Below, one piece after another: positions 30,470 to 42,681 of a stretch of DNA of 64,000 bases. The notes below the pieces were generated by a model. It did not search any database, was not told the DNA's origin, and worked only from the letters and a program-made list of their open reading frames with translations. This stretch comes from Larix kaempferi (taxonomy: Eukaryota > Streptophyta > Pinopsida > Pinales > Pinaceae). How positions within the stretch are numbered: the first letter of the stretch is position 1; each line of letters opens with the position of its first letter. The stretch lies in contig BSBM01000592.1 in the NCBI GenBank assembly GCA_027924585.1, positions 2,692,501-2,756,500 on the forward strand, written 5' to 3'. Position numbers and translations under genes: made by a program.

Positions 30470-31060
30470 TGTTGATGTATATGTAACTTTGGAATGTATT
30501 TCATCTATATTTATTGTACCCTTATAAGAGATGTGTTATTCCTCTATAAGGAAGTGTCGTCATGTGTATTGACAAGTGTCGCAAGTGTGTAAACTTGCCG
30601 ATGGGTTATTACACCACCATGTGTGGGGTCGGCCCTATTTTATGTAATATATAATTGATGTACCTAACTAGACAAGTCGGTCCCATAGTGTAATTGGGAA
30701 AACAGACTAGTATAAATAGAGATCGGGAGATCTCTATTTTTATCACTCTGAAACTCATACTTCTCTCACTCAGAAAGTGGTGCACTAGTGAGGAGGAGGA
30801 TCATCTGCTACTAGGAGACTATCTCAGTGTATTTTGGTTGTACTTTCGTTGAGCCATTGCTCTCTCTATCTCTAAGGAAGTTGTGGGGTTTTTCACCTTA
30901 GGGTTTTCCCCACAGAAACTCTGTGTCTCTTGTCTCTCATGCTTTTGATTCTAGTGATGCTTGTCATGCTTATTGTGATTGTTATGCATTGATACACTGT
31001 ATATGTTATTCTCTCAGTGAAGATCTTAGAGTATTGTGAATTAATGCTCAAAATTTAACA
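30470..31060 (+). repeat. 3' LTR of copia A
   Basis: 591 bp, TGTTGATGTATATG to AATTTAACA, followed by ATTTA. Shared variants such as TATTTTATGTAATATATAA tie it to the 5' LTR at 16155. Confidence 0.9.
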
Positions 31061-33185
31061 ATTTATGTACGTGGGTTAGGTGTGTCACATGGGTTCAACA
31101 ATGCATCTCATCAAAACATTGGAGATAAGTGCACACTAGCTATTGTAATGTTAGTAAGGGTGTGCATCATCATTCAAGACCATATCCCATTAGAGCTCTA
31201 CATTTGAGGCAGTCATGCTAGTTTTTTCACATCAAAGATGGTTCTCACACTCCAACTTTCCATGATCCATGGTCAAAATACAAACTCGTGTGCCATAACA
31301 TTATGCTTTATGGCTAATGGTCCATATGTAGGGCCCTACTCACCACATGATTCCTACACAAGGAATATTTAGCTTGCAAGTGGGTATGATGGCCATTTCA
31401 ATATTTACAACATCATGGATGGTTCTTGAAGCCTAATCCATGGTGTCCATGGTGTTAGATCAAAATCTAGTTTATAATGACTGGTACTTACCTCAAGGTC
31501 TTGTGATCTATGGGCGTTTCTCTGTACCACCACATATGCCATAGGCAAGGAATATTTAGCTTTTGAGTAACACATTGTCATTTTTTTTAGTATTTTCATG
31601 TCGTGGATTGTTCTAGGAGCCTATGTTATGGTCTAGGTCCAAAATGTAGCTTCTTGAGAAATAAAAATTTATTTTGAGACTCATGGGCCATGCATAGGGA
31701 CTTGAGTCATCATACATACCCTAGATAGGAAATATTTTGTTTATAGTCTAAGTTCTTGTGTTTATTTTTGCACTAATTTTGGTTTGATAAAATCCCATAC
31801 AATGATCATTCAAACCTTGATGTCAAATTCTTTGATCTAAAACCTTGGTTATAAATAACCCAAGGTCAAAGTTGATTGTGATAGTGTGTTGATTTTGTGC
31901 AGTAGGCATGTTAGTGATTGGGTTAGGGGGTAGTGGGTTAGGGTTAGAGGGACACTGGCTTAAGGGAATATTTTCTACAATTTCATAATGTGGTAGGCTT
32001 TAGGGATTTTTTTGATTAGAAGTGAGGCACCTAAGGGATCAGTGGGTTAGTGGGAAACTAGGGGTTTTGTTTTTGTTGGTACTACTGGTTAAGCGGTTGA
32101 TAAGTTATCATGTTATTCAGTTTGGGGCTATATGTTAAGGTTAGGTACAAGGTGAGGGGGTTAGAGGTTGAAGCTTCCTAGGTGCATGAATTCATTGCAT
32201 GGATCAAGTGTGCCAAGTGCATGAGTCATTTACATGGGTTGGTTGTGTTAGTTCAGTGTCTAATTAGTGGCATTATTTATGGTGGCCATTTCAATATTTG
32301 TAACACAAAGGATGGCTCTCGTGGCCTGGACTATGGCATGTGAACTAAATTTAGGGTCTAATGCCATATTAATTTTCCATGGGGTTGATGGTCCATCCAT
32401 GTTAACCTAGATTACCACATAATAATCTCTAGCCTACATGTGAGATCGTCATGATCATCATTGTCACCATCGTCGATGTCATTGTTGTTGTTGGTTTGTC
32501 CATGGTTATGTAAACCAATAAACCAACCATGGTTTAATATTTATTTGTTATGTAAACCAATATTGGTTCTCATAACCTAAATAATGGTCCATGGTTAATA
32601 AATTTACTATATGATTCATGGTCCATGTGTAGGGCCCTACACATAATTGGTTTACCTTACAAACGAGATATTGTGGCCATTTCAATATTTGTAACATTGA
32701 CGATGGTTCTCGTGGCCTATACCATGGCCTATTAACTAATTTTAGGGCCTAATACCATATTAATTTGCTATGGGGTTGATGGTCCATGCATGTTAACCTA
32801 GACTACTACATATGACCTACATATGGAATATCTAGCCTATATGTAACAATTCCCTCTATTGGTCTTGAGTGATGATTAAGGACTTGCGACATCACATAAT
32901 CTATAAAGAGTGAATCTAATTTCAACTACAAGTGGGATATGTTGGTAATTTTTAGATCTATAACACCAAAAACGAAAATTTTCCTGCCAATTTAAACATG
33001 CTAGTAATTTTCATTCCATCACCCTTTCTTCTCATTGTTTTCCCCTTTTTGTGAAGGGTGACTCAAGTGGATTCCAATGGAAGACAATGGCAACAAGAGA
33101 GAATAACATAACACACACATGCCCATATCCAAGGACTACAATATATTTCAAACTAATGATTTGAGTGAATTCAAGATGCAATTAC
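31061..33185. other. Flank of copia A with diverged tandem repeats, no gene
   Basis: 31061-31921 is the source-type copy of 8266-9118. Related phrases recur: GGCCATTTCAATATTT at about 31391, 32284 and 32672; GATGGTTCT or GATGGCTCT then GGCC; and GGAATATTTAGC-type endings. This suggests an old tandem repeat with a unit of roughly 200-400 bp from about 31200 to 32860. A degenerate TTAGGG-like stretch lies at 31919-31951. 32455-32510 is a simple CATCATTGT-like repeat. No coding region is supported. Confidence 0.6.
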
Positions 33186-33445
33186 AATAATTATTAGAAA
33201 AAGGGTTCATATGACCAAGTGTATCACCTTGGATAGAACACATATTGGTAGTCAATAAGAAGGATGGAACCATTTGGATGTGCATTGGTTATTCAATGTT
33301 AAATAAGGTGACAATTAAGAACAAGTACCTCCTACCCAAATTGATGATCCTCTTTATTAACTTAGATGGGAAAAGATTTTTTCAAAGTTGGACTCAAGTT
33401 TTGGGTATCATCAATATATGAGAGAAAAGACTCGTCTGCATTATT
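33186..33445 (+). pseudogene. Ty3/gypsy reverse transcriptase fragment
   Basis: Pieces in shifting frames match the gypsy RT N-terminal core: EHILVVNKKDGT, then WMCIGYSMLNKVTIKNKYLLP, whose last residues and the LPKLMILFINLDG that follow are the usual 'LPRIDDLFDQL.G' motif. KDFFKVG / FSKLDSSFGYHQ come next, split by a frame change. Stops occur at both ends. No LTR or other gypsy part was found nearby, so this is an isolated relic. A 95-codon frame that starts inside it (33366) is not a separate gene. Confidence 0.75.
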
Positions 33446-33668
33446 TAAGATGTGCCACCACCTGTCGCCTTGCTGTAGAAACATGTTAGTGCATACCACC
33501 GACTCAAACTGCATGAAGAATGAGCTCTCCACCATCGTCATCGGTGCTTATGATCGAAGACAGTCAGGGAAGAACTTTAGGTTAAACATGCCCAATAATG
33601 GCATGGTTCTGAACTTTACACGTATTGTTCCTGAGGAGTTGTTGTTAACATGAAGCTTTGGACCTAGT

Positions 33669-35199
33669 CTAATAAAATACGAGGAGGAATAATTTTAAAG
33701 TTAACCAAAATTTAAATACACTGGTCAGGGCTGCTGTATTCAACTTCACTAGTTTCGTTTCATCAATTTCCATGTGTGCCTTAAAATAGTGAGTGGAGGT
33801 GTCTTTCACCAAAATCCCGATTCCACTTTGATCCTTATTTGTTGCGCCATCGAAGAATCCCATGGGGGAATTACCAAATAAAATTGGATTTATCAAAATT
33901 TTTACTTTGTTCGCACCTGGATCTACGAGGAATTCTAGTGATGCTTTAATAATCCTTCTCCCAACCTCCTCTAGGTTCTGTCTGTAGCCTTAAAAAAGAA
34001 TGACATCCATGAAAATCCATAAGCCCCACGTGACAATAAAGGGAATTGATTTTACCTTGGGATTTGTTAAAAACCAGAGCTTTAAATTTTCTTAAAGGGG
34101 CTGCAGATGCCAATTTTTTTTACTTGAAGAATGTTACAAATGAAAGTCCAAAGATCCTGAGTAATGGTGCAATCTACGGCAAGATGTTGTATGGTCTCCT
34201 CACTGTTCAAACATAATGGATAGACTGGAGGTCCAATTCCACCCCTTTCTCTGTAAATCTCCGCTGTTAAGACTTTATTTCGTAAGCATAACCACATAAA
34301 TAGAATTGATTTTGGAGGAGCTTTGATTTTCCATATCATTGTATACCACCACTTCAAATCATCATCCTCATAAATATATATAAAGGCATTATAGGCCTCT
34401 TTTATTGTCACAATCCCTTCTATTTTTTTCCAAGTCCAAGCCAACCTATTTGGTTATGTAGACAAAGTGATCCCATTTTGGTAAATTCCCTGTGTGTATG
34501 TGTTCCATTCACTCGCTAGAGTTCCTGTGAGTCCGAGATCTTGTGCAGAGAGCCAAATACTAGATCCTGTCAAGTTGGATATATTTGTCTTATGTATATA
34601 TGCAATATAATAAAGGCCCCGACTGTGTAGGTATGGTAGTAGTTCTTCTGATAGTATAAATCCAGATCCTCCACCTAGAAAAGGATCCAACCCTTCCTTA
34701 CAGAAGCCATCAATAAGCGCATTGTATGTGACAACATCAGGCCATATGCTTTTGCTGGGCAATTCATGGAAAAGCTTCATTACCTCCTCCAACTTTCCTT
34801 TTCTACAGAAACCATCAATTAACACATTATATATGACAACATCAGGGGATATTCTCGTGTTATCCATTTCATGGAAGAGATTCTTAGCTTCCTCCAACTT
34901 GCCTTCCTTACAAAAACCATCGATAATATCATTGTACTTCACCTAATTCACTCACCTCCAAAAATTATTCATTGAGTGCAAATCTTTTTTAGTCCAATTA
35001 ACTATGTTTAACTTTTATTTAAGATTGCAATTTGTACCTCATCTGCTAATAAGTTTTTTCCATTGAACAGGGTGATTGTGAGATTTCTCCACAAGAAAAA
35101 AAAAAAAAAAAATTTTAATAAAACTACTCTTCCAAATATTTTGAGAGAATTAAACACCCAAAACTTTCCATAGATGCAATCTAATTCTTCAATCACCAT
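33669..35199 (-). pseudogene. Decayed LINE ORF2 remnant with embedded PPR fragment
   Basis: Read leftward. 35199-35008 resembles the end of a plant LINE RT (KFWVFNSLKIFGRVVLLK). 34697-34454 has a LINE-like linker (GLTGTLASEWNTYTQGIY). 34444-34082 is a reverse-transcriptase zinc-binding domain: WWYTMIWKIKAPPKSILF, then NKVLTAEIYRERGG, with cysteine and histidine in PLC..SEETIQHLAVDC. 33896-33669 starts an RNase H (MGFFDGATNKDQSGIGI). Frames differ between the pieces and stops intervene. It is a different copy from the LINE at 47.5-53.7 kb, on the same strand. A PPR segment (34700-34942) interrupts it. Confidence 0.7.
34700..34942 (-). pseudogene. PPR (P-class, Rf-like) gene fragment
   Basis: About 81 residues contain two full 35-residue pentatricopeptide repeats and the start of a third. 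Each has the YN.LIDGFC.(K/E)GKLEE pattern, followed by LFHE and a PDVV junction. The consensus resembles P-class PPR proteins of the restorer-of-fertility-like group, which bind organelle RNA. There is no transit peptide and no further repeat. The frame runs straight into LINE-like sequence after DGFCKEG. It is a captured fragment, not a functional gene. Confidence 0.8.
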
Positions 35200-36105
35200 T
35201 AAAATATAATTGAAAGCAAAACTTGATTACAGATTTTCTTGAGTTTCTCTTTAAGCAAGGGTAAGATCCTTGGGTTGAAATATTGCTTACTTAGCTCCGG
35301 CTAATGCATTGTTTTCTTTGTTTTGACAGCTACAACGGGAAAAGAGGGAGTTAATCTTGAGAACAGATTTTAAGATCATAACATTGCAAATTTCCTTCCA
35401 ATGAGTGAGTTTCCAAGTCTGGGAAAAAGTTGCTTCCAAGGGATAACACATATCCAAAGTCTAGAGCCATAACTCCTTGGCAGGTCAAAACTATTCCTAT
35501 GTATAAAAGGCTTCCTAACTCTAGAAACAAAGGTCGAAATTTATAGTTATTAGGATCTCCTTAAAGAGAAAAAGTAAGTCTATAAGACTATAACATACCG
35601 AACTTCATGAAATCCTACTACGAGATTTTTCTTACCAAAAGCCACATTCTAAAGTTTTTGTACAAATGTTTCGATGTCATTCACCTATCTTATCGAACAA
35701 GAGCCACGAGGTGGCAATGTCCCCGAGATTGGCATCTGTTCTTGTGAAAGAAAGAAAGAGCAATTGCTTTAGGAAGACATGTTAAGTAAGATTGAAATAA
35801 AATTTCAATTTTTAGTTGTGATTAAACTTCAACATGTGCTAATTTGTGGTTTTAGGCAAGAGAGTCATAATGCTCATATACATCTTGGATTTAGAATGCT
35901 CATATACTAAGTAGAGTTAGAACATGCTTTCAAATACCGGATGACATAGATTACTTAAAGCAACATTGCTACAAACAACCACCAATACATGCAATGTTTC
36001 CTTATCTTTTCCATAGCAATAAGAGTGTTCAAGAACACAAGTCGAGAATGTTATCAGTTATGGAAATAGAAACATTTACACTTGTAGCACATGATAACAA
36101 AACAT
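35200..36105. other. No gene seen
   Basis: AT-rich. 35330-35480 on the minus strand has a faint LINE-like flavour (stretches such as LPRSYGSRLWICVIPWKQ), but with stops and no firm motif, so it may be more of the decayed LINE. Confidence 0.4.
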
Positions 36106-36275
36106 ATTAAATTCAGTTTTTTAAAATGGCATTTTTTTAAAATATGGTTGGTTGTAAAACAATGACGCCAGCCTAGTTTTTCCCAGCCTAAGAGGGGGCG
36201 GCGGGCTGGTGCCATGGTGGTTTTTGGCTTCCGTGCAAGGAGTTGCAGACTTCGTAATGGAGAAAATCATTTTGT
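36106..36275 (+). repeat. Dispersed repeat R1, copy 1
   Basis: Matches 42682-42840 in the same orientation. Both start near ATTAAATYC, share GGTTGTAAAACAATG and GTGCCATGGTGGTTT, and end in GAGTTGCAGAC plus about 30 bp. This copy has a GC-rich insertion (GGGGGCGGCGGGCTGG) that is absent from the other. Confidence 0.75.
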
Positions 36276-36396
36276 TTTATTGTTTGATAGCGAATACATT
36301 TATTGCTTGTGTAACCACATTATAGCCCAATGCATTGAGCGTATGGGTGGTGAGTCGACGAGCTTATTCTAGCACTCACACCATGAGTTTGGAACT

Positions 36397-36804
36397 TAAT
36401 TGGACAGGAATCAAAAGAATTGTGATACAAAGAACGCTGGAAAATAAAATGAATGTTATGCGAACACAATTCCCAATTCAGTTAGCATGTGCAAGGACAA
36501 TTCACAGAGCAGAAGGATTGACAATGAACAAATTGGAATTTGACCTAAAAGGAATTAAGAGACATGGCCTTGTTTACACTGCGTTCTCATGTGTTAGAAA
36601 TTTTAAAACTCGTGCAAAAGCCACTGCTGAAATAGATAGATTAAAAACACATGCAAGTTTGGAATTTGAATATGGTCTGCATTGAATGCCAAATGCTAAG
36701 CAATCACTCATTGCATTATTGAACACATGCAGCTTGCTTTTGCATTATGATGATGTTCTGAATGATTATGAATCTATGCAGGCAGACATTCTATGTTTGC
36801 AAGA
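36397..36804 (+). pseudogene. Helitron helicase C-terminus - EEP endonuclease fragment
   Basis: About 90 percent identical by eye to the minus-strand Helitron at 57120-56690, in opposite orientation. It covers the end of the PIF1-like helicase (FPIQLACARTIHRAEGLTMN, GLVYTAFS) and the start of the endonuclease domain (LHYDDVLNDYESMQADILCL). A 42-bp deletion between two AGAAAT copies removes 14 codons without shifting the frame. One TGA follows YGLH. Where the large Helitron has a TGA after FDPK, this copy has GGA. Confidence 0.85.
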
Positions 36805-37003
36805 CATTTTGTGTGAGAGAAAGTGATAAAGAAACTATATCAAGATTTAGCAAGATTGGGGTGTAACTGGATGGTGACTTTATTGAATCCACTTGGCATT
36901 TTATAACTTGTTTTTTCATCAAATACCTTAATGGGAGCATTATGGTCTCCCTGATTAAGAGACTGTAGAATCATTTTTTTTTTGTTATTGAATTTGAAAC
37001 ATT
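36805..37003 (+). repeat. Dispersed repeat R2, copy 1
   Basis: Matches 63744-63943 in the same orientation at roughly 85 percent. Shared blocks include ACTATATCAAGATTTAGCAA, GATTGGGGTGTAA, GATGGTGACTTTATTGA, CAATGGGAGCATT-like and GAAACATT. It begins exactly where the Helitron coding match ends (TTTGCAAGA). Confidence 0.78.
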
Positions 37004-40000
37004 TGGGTTAACCATGTTCTTGTTTATTACAATATTTATGAAAGTTAGTAGAAGAGGGAGAAAAGAAGAAGAAGATCATGAGAAACAAGATGACTTTGTA
37101 GTAGTAGGAGGTGTAGCTTTTAAACGTGTGGATATGAAAACAGTTGAGGAGGATGAATGGTGTTGAATTCTACAATAATCTTAAAACTTATTTTCAGTCA
37201 ATTGTGCTTGATTATACACAATGTAAAGAATGGTGATTTTCATGTACGTTAGCTGTTGCTACGAACATTTTTGGAATCCACTTCTAAGTTTGAGAATAAA
37301 ATTATCAAAGGCATTAGTGATATTGAAAAGAATGCATAACTAATTGAATTGATGGAAGTGCTCCTATGCAGGAATGTTGAATGCTTGACTTAGGTGAAGC
37401 CATTTAATATTCATATCATATTTGTAGAAGGAAGAACTGAAGGAGAGATAAAGAGATTGCATAAGCGCAGCTGGAATGGTGATTGTGTTTTGATTGATAG
37501 CATGTTTGAAGAGCCTTGCCAGTTTCATTTTAATGGACATAAGCTTTTCAAGATCAGGAAACAGATTGTAGTTGAATCAAGTGTCTATGTCAAGTATCCA
37601 AATTTGGAGCATTTCCGAAACATGGGTTCCATCATAAATGATAACCTTGCATTTTTAAGATTGAGGAGATAGATTGCTGATAAAAATATTGTTAATATTT
37701 TATGCAAACAAAGCAATGATGTTGGCAACTTCCACCACTCTTTTGTATATCATCATTATTTGCATGGATGTTATATGATGCATCATTGATAGCCAGGGGA
37801 TATGGTCACTAATGCAATTATTAGCAACTTGATTTTTTCGGAAAATGTATTAAAAATTGCAAAAAAAACAAGGTTCAGATATCTATGAATCTCTATTAAA
37901 TAAAAGGTCGAGAGTTGTAAACAAAGTTCAAAGACTGAAGAAAATTTTCAAATATCAAGGAATATCATGATCAACTACTTAAAAAGTCGAGAGATCATTA
38001 AGCAATGCATAACAAGAAAAAATGATTAGTGTATAGTGTCAATGAAGTCACAATGGAACGCTAGAAAATGAGCGCATATAAAAAAAATGTATTCAACATT
38101 GTCTCATCGAGATCCAAAATCATTATGTGTTGTCACAGAGGCAACTTCAATGATACAAGTAAATTCCTGTTAATAGCATCCTTTCCAAATTTTTGATCAT
38201 GTCCAAATGAAGAAGATTGTTAGATAACTGCAATTAAAAAAGAAAAAAAAGCAATTAATGCTAGTGGTCTGGCCTAACCCTCTTAATAGATAGGTTGTTA
38301 TGTATTGAGATCATCTATGTTAAATCATGTCAATAAGGTAGATTTAGTCTAAAAGCAATATTTGTAAAAATGCTTAGTAGAAGGTTATAGCTATTAGAAA
38401 GTCTCTATAGTGTGAAAGCTATATTTGTAAAAAGATTCACTAGAAGGTGCACCTACTAGAGAGTTTCTTCACTAAGAATGCTTGTTAGCAGGTTCAGCCC
38501 ACTAAAATGTTCCTTCACTAAAAACTATATGTCGCAGTAGAAGCAATGGAACAAGATGTCTTGTGAAGTATTTTGTACTTGTAGAAACAACTATCATGAG
38601 TTGTTTGGCAAAAGCAATGCGAAACAATGATCCAAACACAAAATATTCAGTAGCTTTACTAACTGATTTGAACAGAAGAGATGGAAATTAACCATGATCA
38701 TAAAATCAATTTAGACTGTAAACTTGTGTCATTCTCATTGAATCTAAACTCAGTGGCGATTAAGCTGCATTCAATACACTTGTCCCATTTTCTCGAAAAT
38801 CTAAAATCCGTGGAGACCAATTTCCATTCTGAATCAAAAGTGAAAAGAATTATACCAATAATTATCTAAAACCTATGCATGTAAAAATACACTACATTCA
38901 ATATACAAAATACAAGTTTAAAAGCCTTAGTCACTTTAAAACTCAAGGACAACATTACTAAGGTATAGTCTTAGCTAATGATAATCACTATAAATTATTT
39001 ATTTTTATAAACTCTAGTTTAGTAAAATTGAAACTATATCATACCTAGACATGTAATTTCAAATATTCGAAAGATGTATAAACAGATTGATGGGTACAAA
39101 TGAGTTATTATTATATGTCCCTGGAACATAACAACTATTTAGAAATCAAATTAATTTTCTAAGTAAATTTTACTGATGGCAAAAAAAATTCAAACATATT
39201 TATGGAATTCCTTTATCATGCAAATAGTAAATCATCATATTGAGATTGAAAAGAAATTGGGAACTTAACCATCAAGAGTATTAAAACTGCAGACTTATCG
39301 AGATTGGAAACAAATTGGGAACGTAAGCATCAATACTATTAAAATTGCCCAGCATCATGATTTATTTCTTTAAATGCAAAAGCAAAAGAAGAAAGCTAGC
39401 AGTCAACAAAAAACTTGAGATACACAATGTTTCATAGTAGCTTCAACATGGTAATAAGTGACCAGTGATCAGTGTCTATAGCTAGTTATACAAAAAACAA
39501 TAGTAAGTAAACTAGCACAGAGTTGGTCGTCATCAGATCTGATCATTGAGCCCTGCCATATACAAAAACAGAAGGAAGATGTTAGTCCAATTGCAGTGCT
39601 ATATTTGTTAAATCAGACAGGCAAAATAGAATCAATTCTTGCGTTGGTTGCTGAACAATTTGTAAAATTACAGCCAAAATTATGTGTTGAGTAGTTGAAA
39701 GGCATGCAAGCTGAAGTAGAATAAGCAAATAATCTTTTATATCCTGAATATTAAACATAAGAGTTAAACAAAATCATAATAGATGGAGCAGATAAGAATT
39801 CATTAGATTTAATGAGACATGTAGAATTGTAAAATTTAAATGCTTACCTGCATGAATGTGCCTCCAAATATACAAGTAATGCATCAGCCATAATTAAAAT
39901 ACATTGAGATGCATAAAAATGCAAAAAAAACTAATTGAGAATTCAATCAAGAAGATGAAAACACAGTGCATTGGATTATAACCATGTAATTTCTAAGGAG

Positions 40001-40412
40001 GAAAACATAAAAATATTGTATTAATGAATAGTGCTAGACATAAGCATCACTGGAACATTGGAAAAAAGGTCACTCCAATATTCAATGTCGCTGCTAGGCT
40101 AGACATATTATAGTTTATGCCAACTATTTACAGTGGTTAGTATCCATTGACAGTGCTGGTGTCTGCAGCGGTTTCTCATGCATGGTTACATGGGAAAAAA
40201 ACTCATGGACAGAATATTACAAGTTTTAAAGGAGAAGGACTTGACAAATAAAATGATTGAGTTGTCAAACCATTAGTTGGGAATGGTTGCAGATTGCAAT
40301 GATATGGGAAATTGAAAGACAGATGTAGATTTTGAGAATGATAAGATTCAACCTTATGAATAACCCAATGTATATTATGTGTATCAATTGTAGATGTCCA
40401 AAGGACAGGTAT
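37004..40412. other. AT-rich DNA, no supported gene
   Basis: A 92-codon frame at 37394-37672 has no motif I recognise, and its upstream region is full of stops. Repeated phrases of the CACTARAA / GCTATATTTGTAAAAA type occur at 38350-38530. The rest has no repeat boundary, RNA gene or coding evidence that I can defend. Confidence 0.45.
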
Positions 40413-41744
40413 TGTCACGTCCCCACCCATCACACCAGTGCAATGGAGAGGATCGTGAGGCTAAAACCGGGCATCTAGCCCCATAAATATTATAACCAAG
40501 CACTCACATGATTTAAAAAGAGATATGGGATGTATAATTAGGAGAGAAATACAACGGAAATGATCAATTTCACATCCCATTAGACATTCAGTATTTTCAT
40601 GCCATTCATCAATCTAAACAATATCAAATTATCAAGTGAGAATACTTATCTCAAACCAAGTAATCCCTGAGAAACCAGCTACGCTTCTGCAACGTTCCTC
40701 CCAACCATAGGCCAGTGTGCTCTTCAATTTCTCAGCACCACTGCCACCCCCGAGTTGGGCATGATCTCCACAAGGAAATAGGGAACAACAGGGTCTCACA
40801 TGGCCATAGATACCCCAAAATCAGCCATACCAACCATCAGTTGGGTTTCTGAGGCTGTTAGGAGATGGATGCATATAACAACAAAAATGTAAGTGCTGGG
40901 CGTGATAAAAATGCTTCTATAGTGAAGTTCCCAACAATGGGTTCCTAATAGTTCCAGGAAAACGTGGGCAACCAAAACGAAAAGGAGAAAATGGGAAATC
41001 AACCCCAGGAGGGTAGAATCGTTTTCCTAAGAATGCTCATGGGAATTTCATGGGCAGAAACGGCCTCTCTAACCCCAAAAATCGTGGCTCTCTTCTCCCA
41101 TCCAATGAGCTAACCAAAAACGAGTTTGCAGGCAGGGAATAATGCCGAAAATGGTGAAAAACGTGAAGGATAAAACCCCAACAGGCTCAGACTCTGTGAG
41201 AGAAAGAATGCCATGGGTGAAGAATGGCTTTGGGCCAATTTCGTGGAGGTTTTCTTGCCCAGCCAACCAAAACTCGATTTCCCAGGTTGTTGTCTTGCCC
41301 ATACCCGAAAATTGACAGCCATGCCTCTCCCATCCCAAGGCATTAATTATCTCAACCAATTATTGGAAGAATTAAATGATTGGGTGCATGAGGCCAAATG
41401 GGTAGTTGAGAGTTCATGGATTTCCCCAATGAAATGGCTTAACACCATGGCTCAAGGGTTTGGTTATTTTCCCTCCCTATTCCTTGTAAAGATCATGCCC
41501 CCATCTCTTTGTTGCATTGCGTAGCTGGTTGTGGGTTTTTCATTAAAATTGCATGTTTACATGATGTCCGATTTTACATTGTGCACTGCTAGCACAAGAA
41601 CCATATGCATCTATTCTAATTGTCGATACATAAAACGATAAATCAGTGGCAGGGCCTTGGCCTTGAGCTCCTCACCATGACTAAATGACAATATTTACAT
41701 CATTTACAATATTAATGCCATAGGGTCAAGCTGGGGACGTTACA
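40413..41744. repeat. Solo LTR, 1332 bp
   Basis: It starts TGTCACGTCCCC and ends GGGGACGTTACA, an inverted terminal repeat with one mismatch. It is flanked by the perfect 5-bp duplication GGTAT (40408-40412 and 41745-41749). There is no internal retrotransposon sequence, so this is what unequal LTR recombination leaves. Overlapping frames on both strands inside it are chance. The nearly symmetrical ends do not reveal the orientation. The length and TGT.ACG start suggest a Ty3/gypsy family different from the one at 6.2-15.9 kb. Confidence 0.85.
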
Positions 41745-41749
41745 GGTAT

Positions 41750-42681
41750 ATGCAGAAATTAATATGAATGTTATCAGTATCTTCATAGCCATGAAAGCAA
41801 TGTATTTGTAGTTTAAAACAAAAAGCGGCCAAATTGTCCTAGTGTTATGTGATGGCAGGTTGCATCGAAGTTACAAAGACGGGGCTCCATACCAACATCT
41901 AATTGAGACTTCAATTTTTGTTTCTCGTAGGTTTGGTTACAGTGGATCATACACTTAAACTGTTCTTCACTTACTTACCTATCGATTCATAAAAAATTTC
42001 GTGCTTTAACTTATGTCTTGTACATGATGGCAGGTTGCATTGAGGTGTTCAGACTGCGTACAAGCGCATGCTCCTGCTCGTGTTTGCTGTATGTTTTCTG
42101 CGTTGGTTAGAAATGAACCCAAGAGTTAAAAAGACTCTTAAGTTTTGAGCATGTTACACCAGTTAGTAGCTACGGTCCAATCTGTCCAATTGACAATAGT
42201 TCTGTAGCCTCTGAATCTGGTTATTTCTGCTTGGTTGATTGGGTCATGCAAATATGTGGTGGTGTAGAGTAGTTAGAAAACGAAAGCTCATTATAAGTGG
42301 TGTCTTATTATATACCTGGTAATAAAAAGCTGATTCCTAAAGAATGTAAAAAAACCGAATGGATGGTTGGGAGAAGGGTCTGTGGGTCATCATTCCTTTG
42401 TGAAAGATCCCTAAGGACACTAAATGCAGCCATGCACAATCCCAGTGTCTGTTGCACCTCTAAGCATGATGTTTGCTTCAGCTCTATGAATATGGTTTGC
42501 AGGTGCATATAAAGAGCAATTTGCTGTTGCACATGTTGTCGAAATTGAGTAGTTTGGACCCATAAATCCTGGGTCAATTGACAACAATGCAGATCTCATG
42601 GTTGAGATCACAAAAGTGATGAAAAAAGGTGATTTTTTGTTTCCCTAGAGCTATAGTTTGAGTATAGTTTGAATATCCTAC
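41750..42681. other. No gene seen
   Basis: Non-coding. GATGGCAGGTTGCAT occurs near 41853 and again near 42026, a weak local duplication. Nothing else is supported. Confidence 0.45.

Larger units (their letters stand above)
16155..31060 (+). mobile_element. Copia A, split by copia B
   Basis: LTRs lie at 16155-16758 and 30470-31060, and the duplication ATTTA (16150-16154 and 31061-31065) is perfect. Without the 7.6-kb insertion of copia B the element is about 7.3 kb. It has the order gag, protease, integrase, RT, RNase H, 3' minisatellites, purine tract. One frame runs from gag at 17330 across the B insertion to about 28670. It is broken by several stops (TAA near 18002, 19178, 19231 and 19745; TAG at 20141 and near 28172) and finally by a frame change. 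It is therefore inactive. Confidence 0.92.

Noticed and set aside
31919-31951. Interstitial telomere (GGGTTAGGG-like) tract
   Set aside because: Only a few irregular TTAGGG-like words. Most plants use TTTAGGG, and the surrounding sequence has other G-rich TTAG phrases, so chance or old repeat is more likely.
37394-37672. 92-codon frame as a host gene
   Set aside because: No motif recognised and flanking DNA is stop-rich. A vague Ulp1-protease-like phrase upstream was too weak to report.
41069-41524. Overlapping frames on both strands of about 100 codons
   Set aside because: They lie inside the solo LTR and have no recognisable domain.
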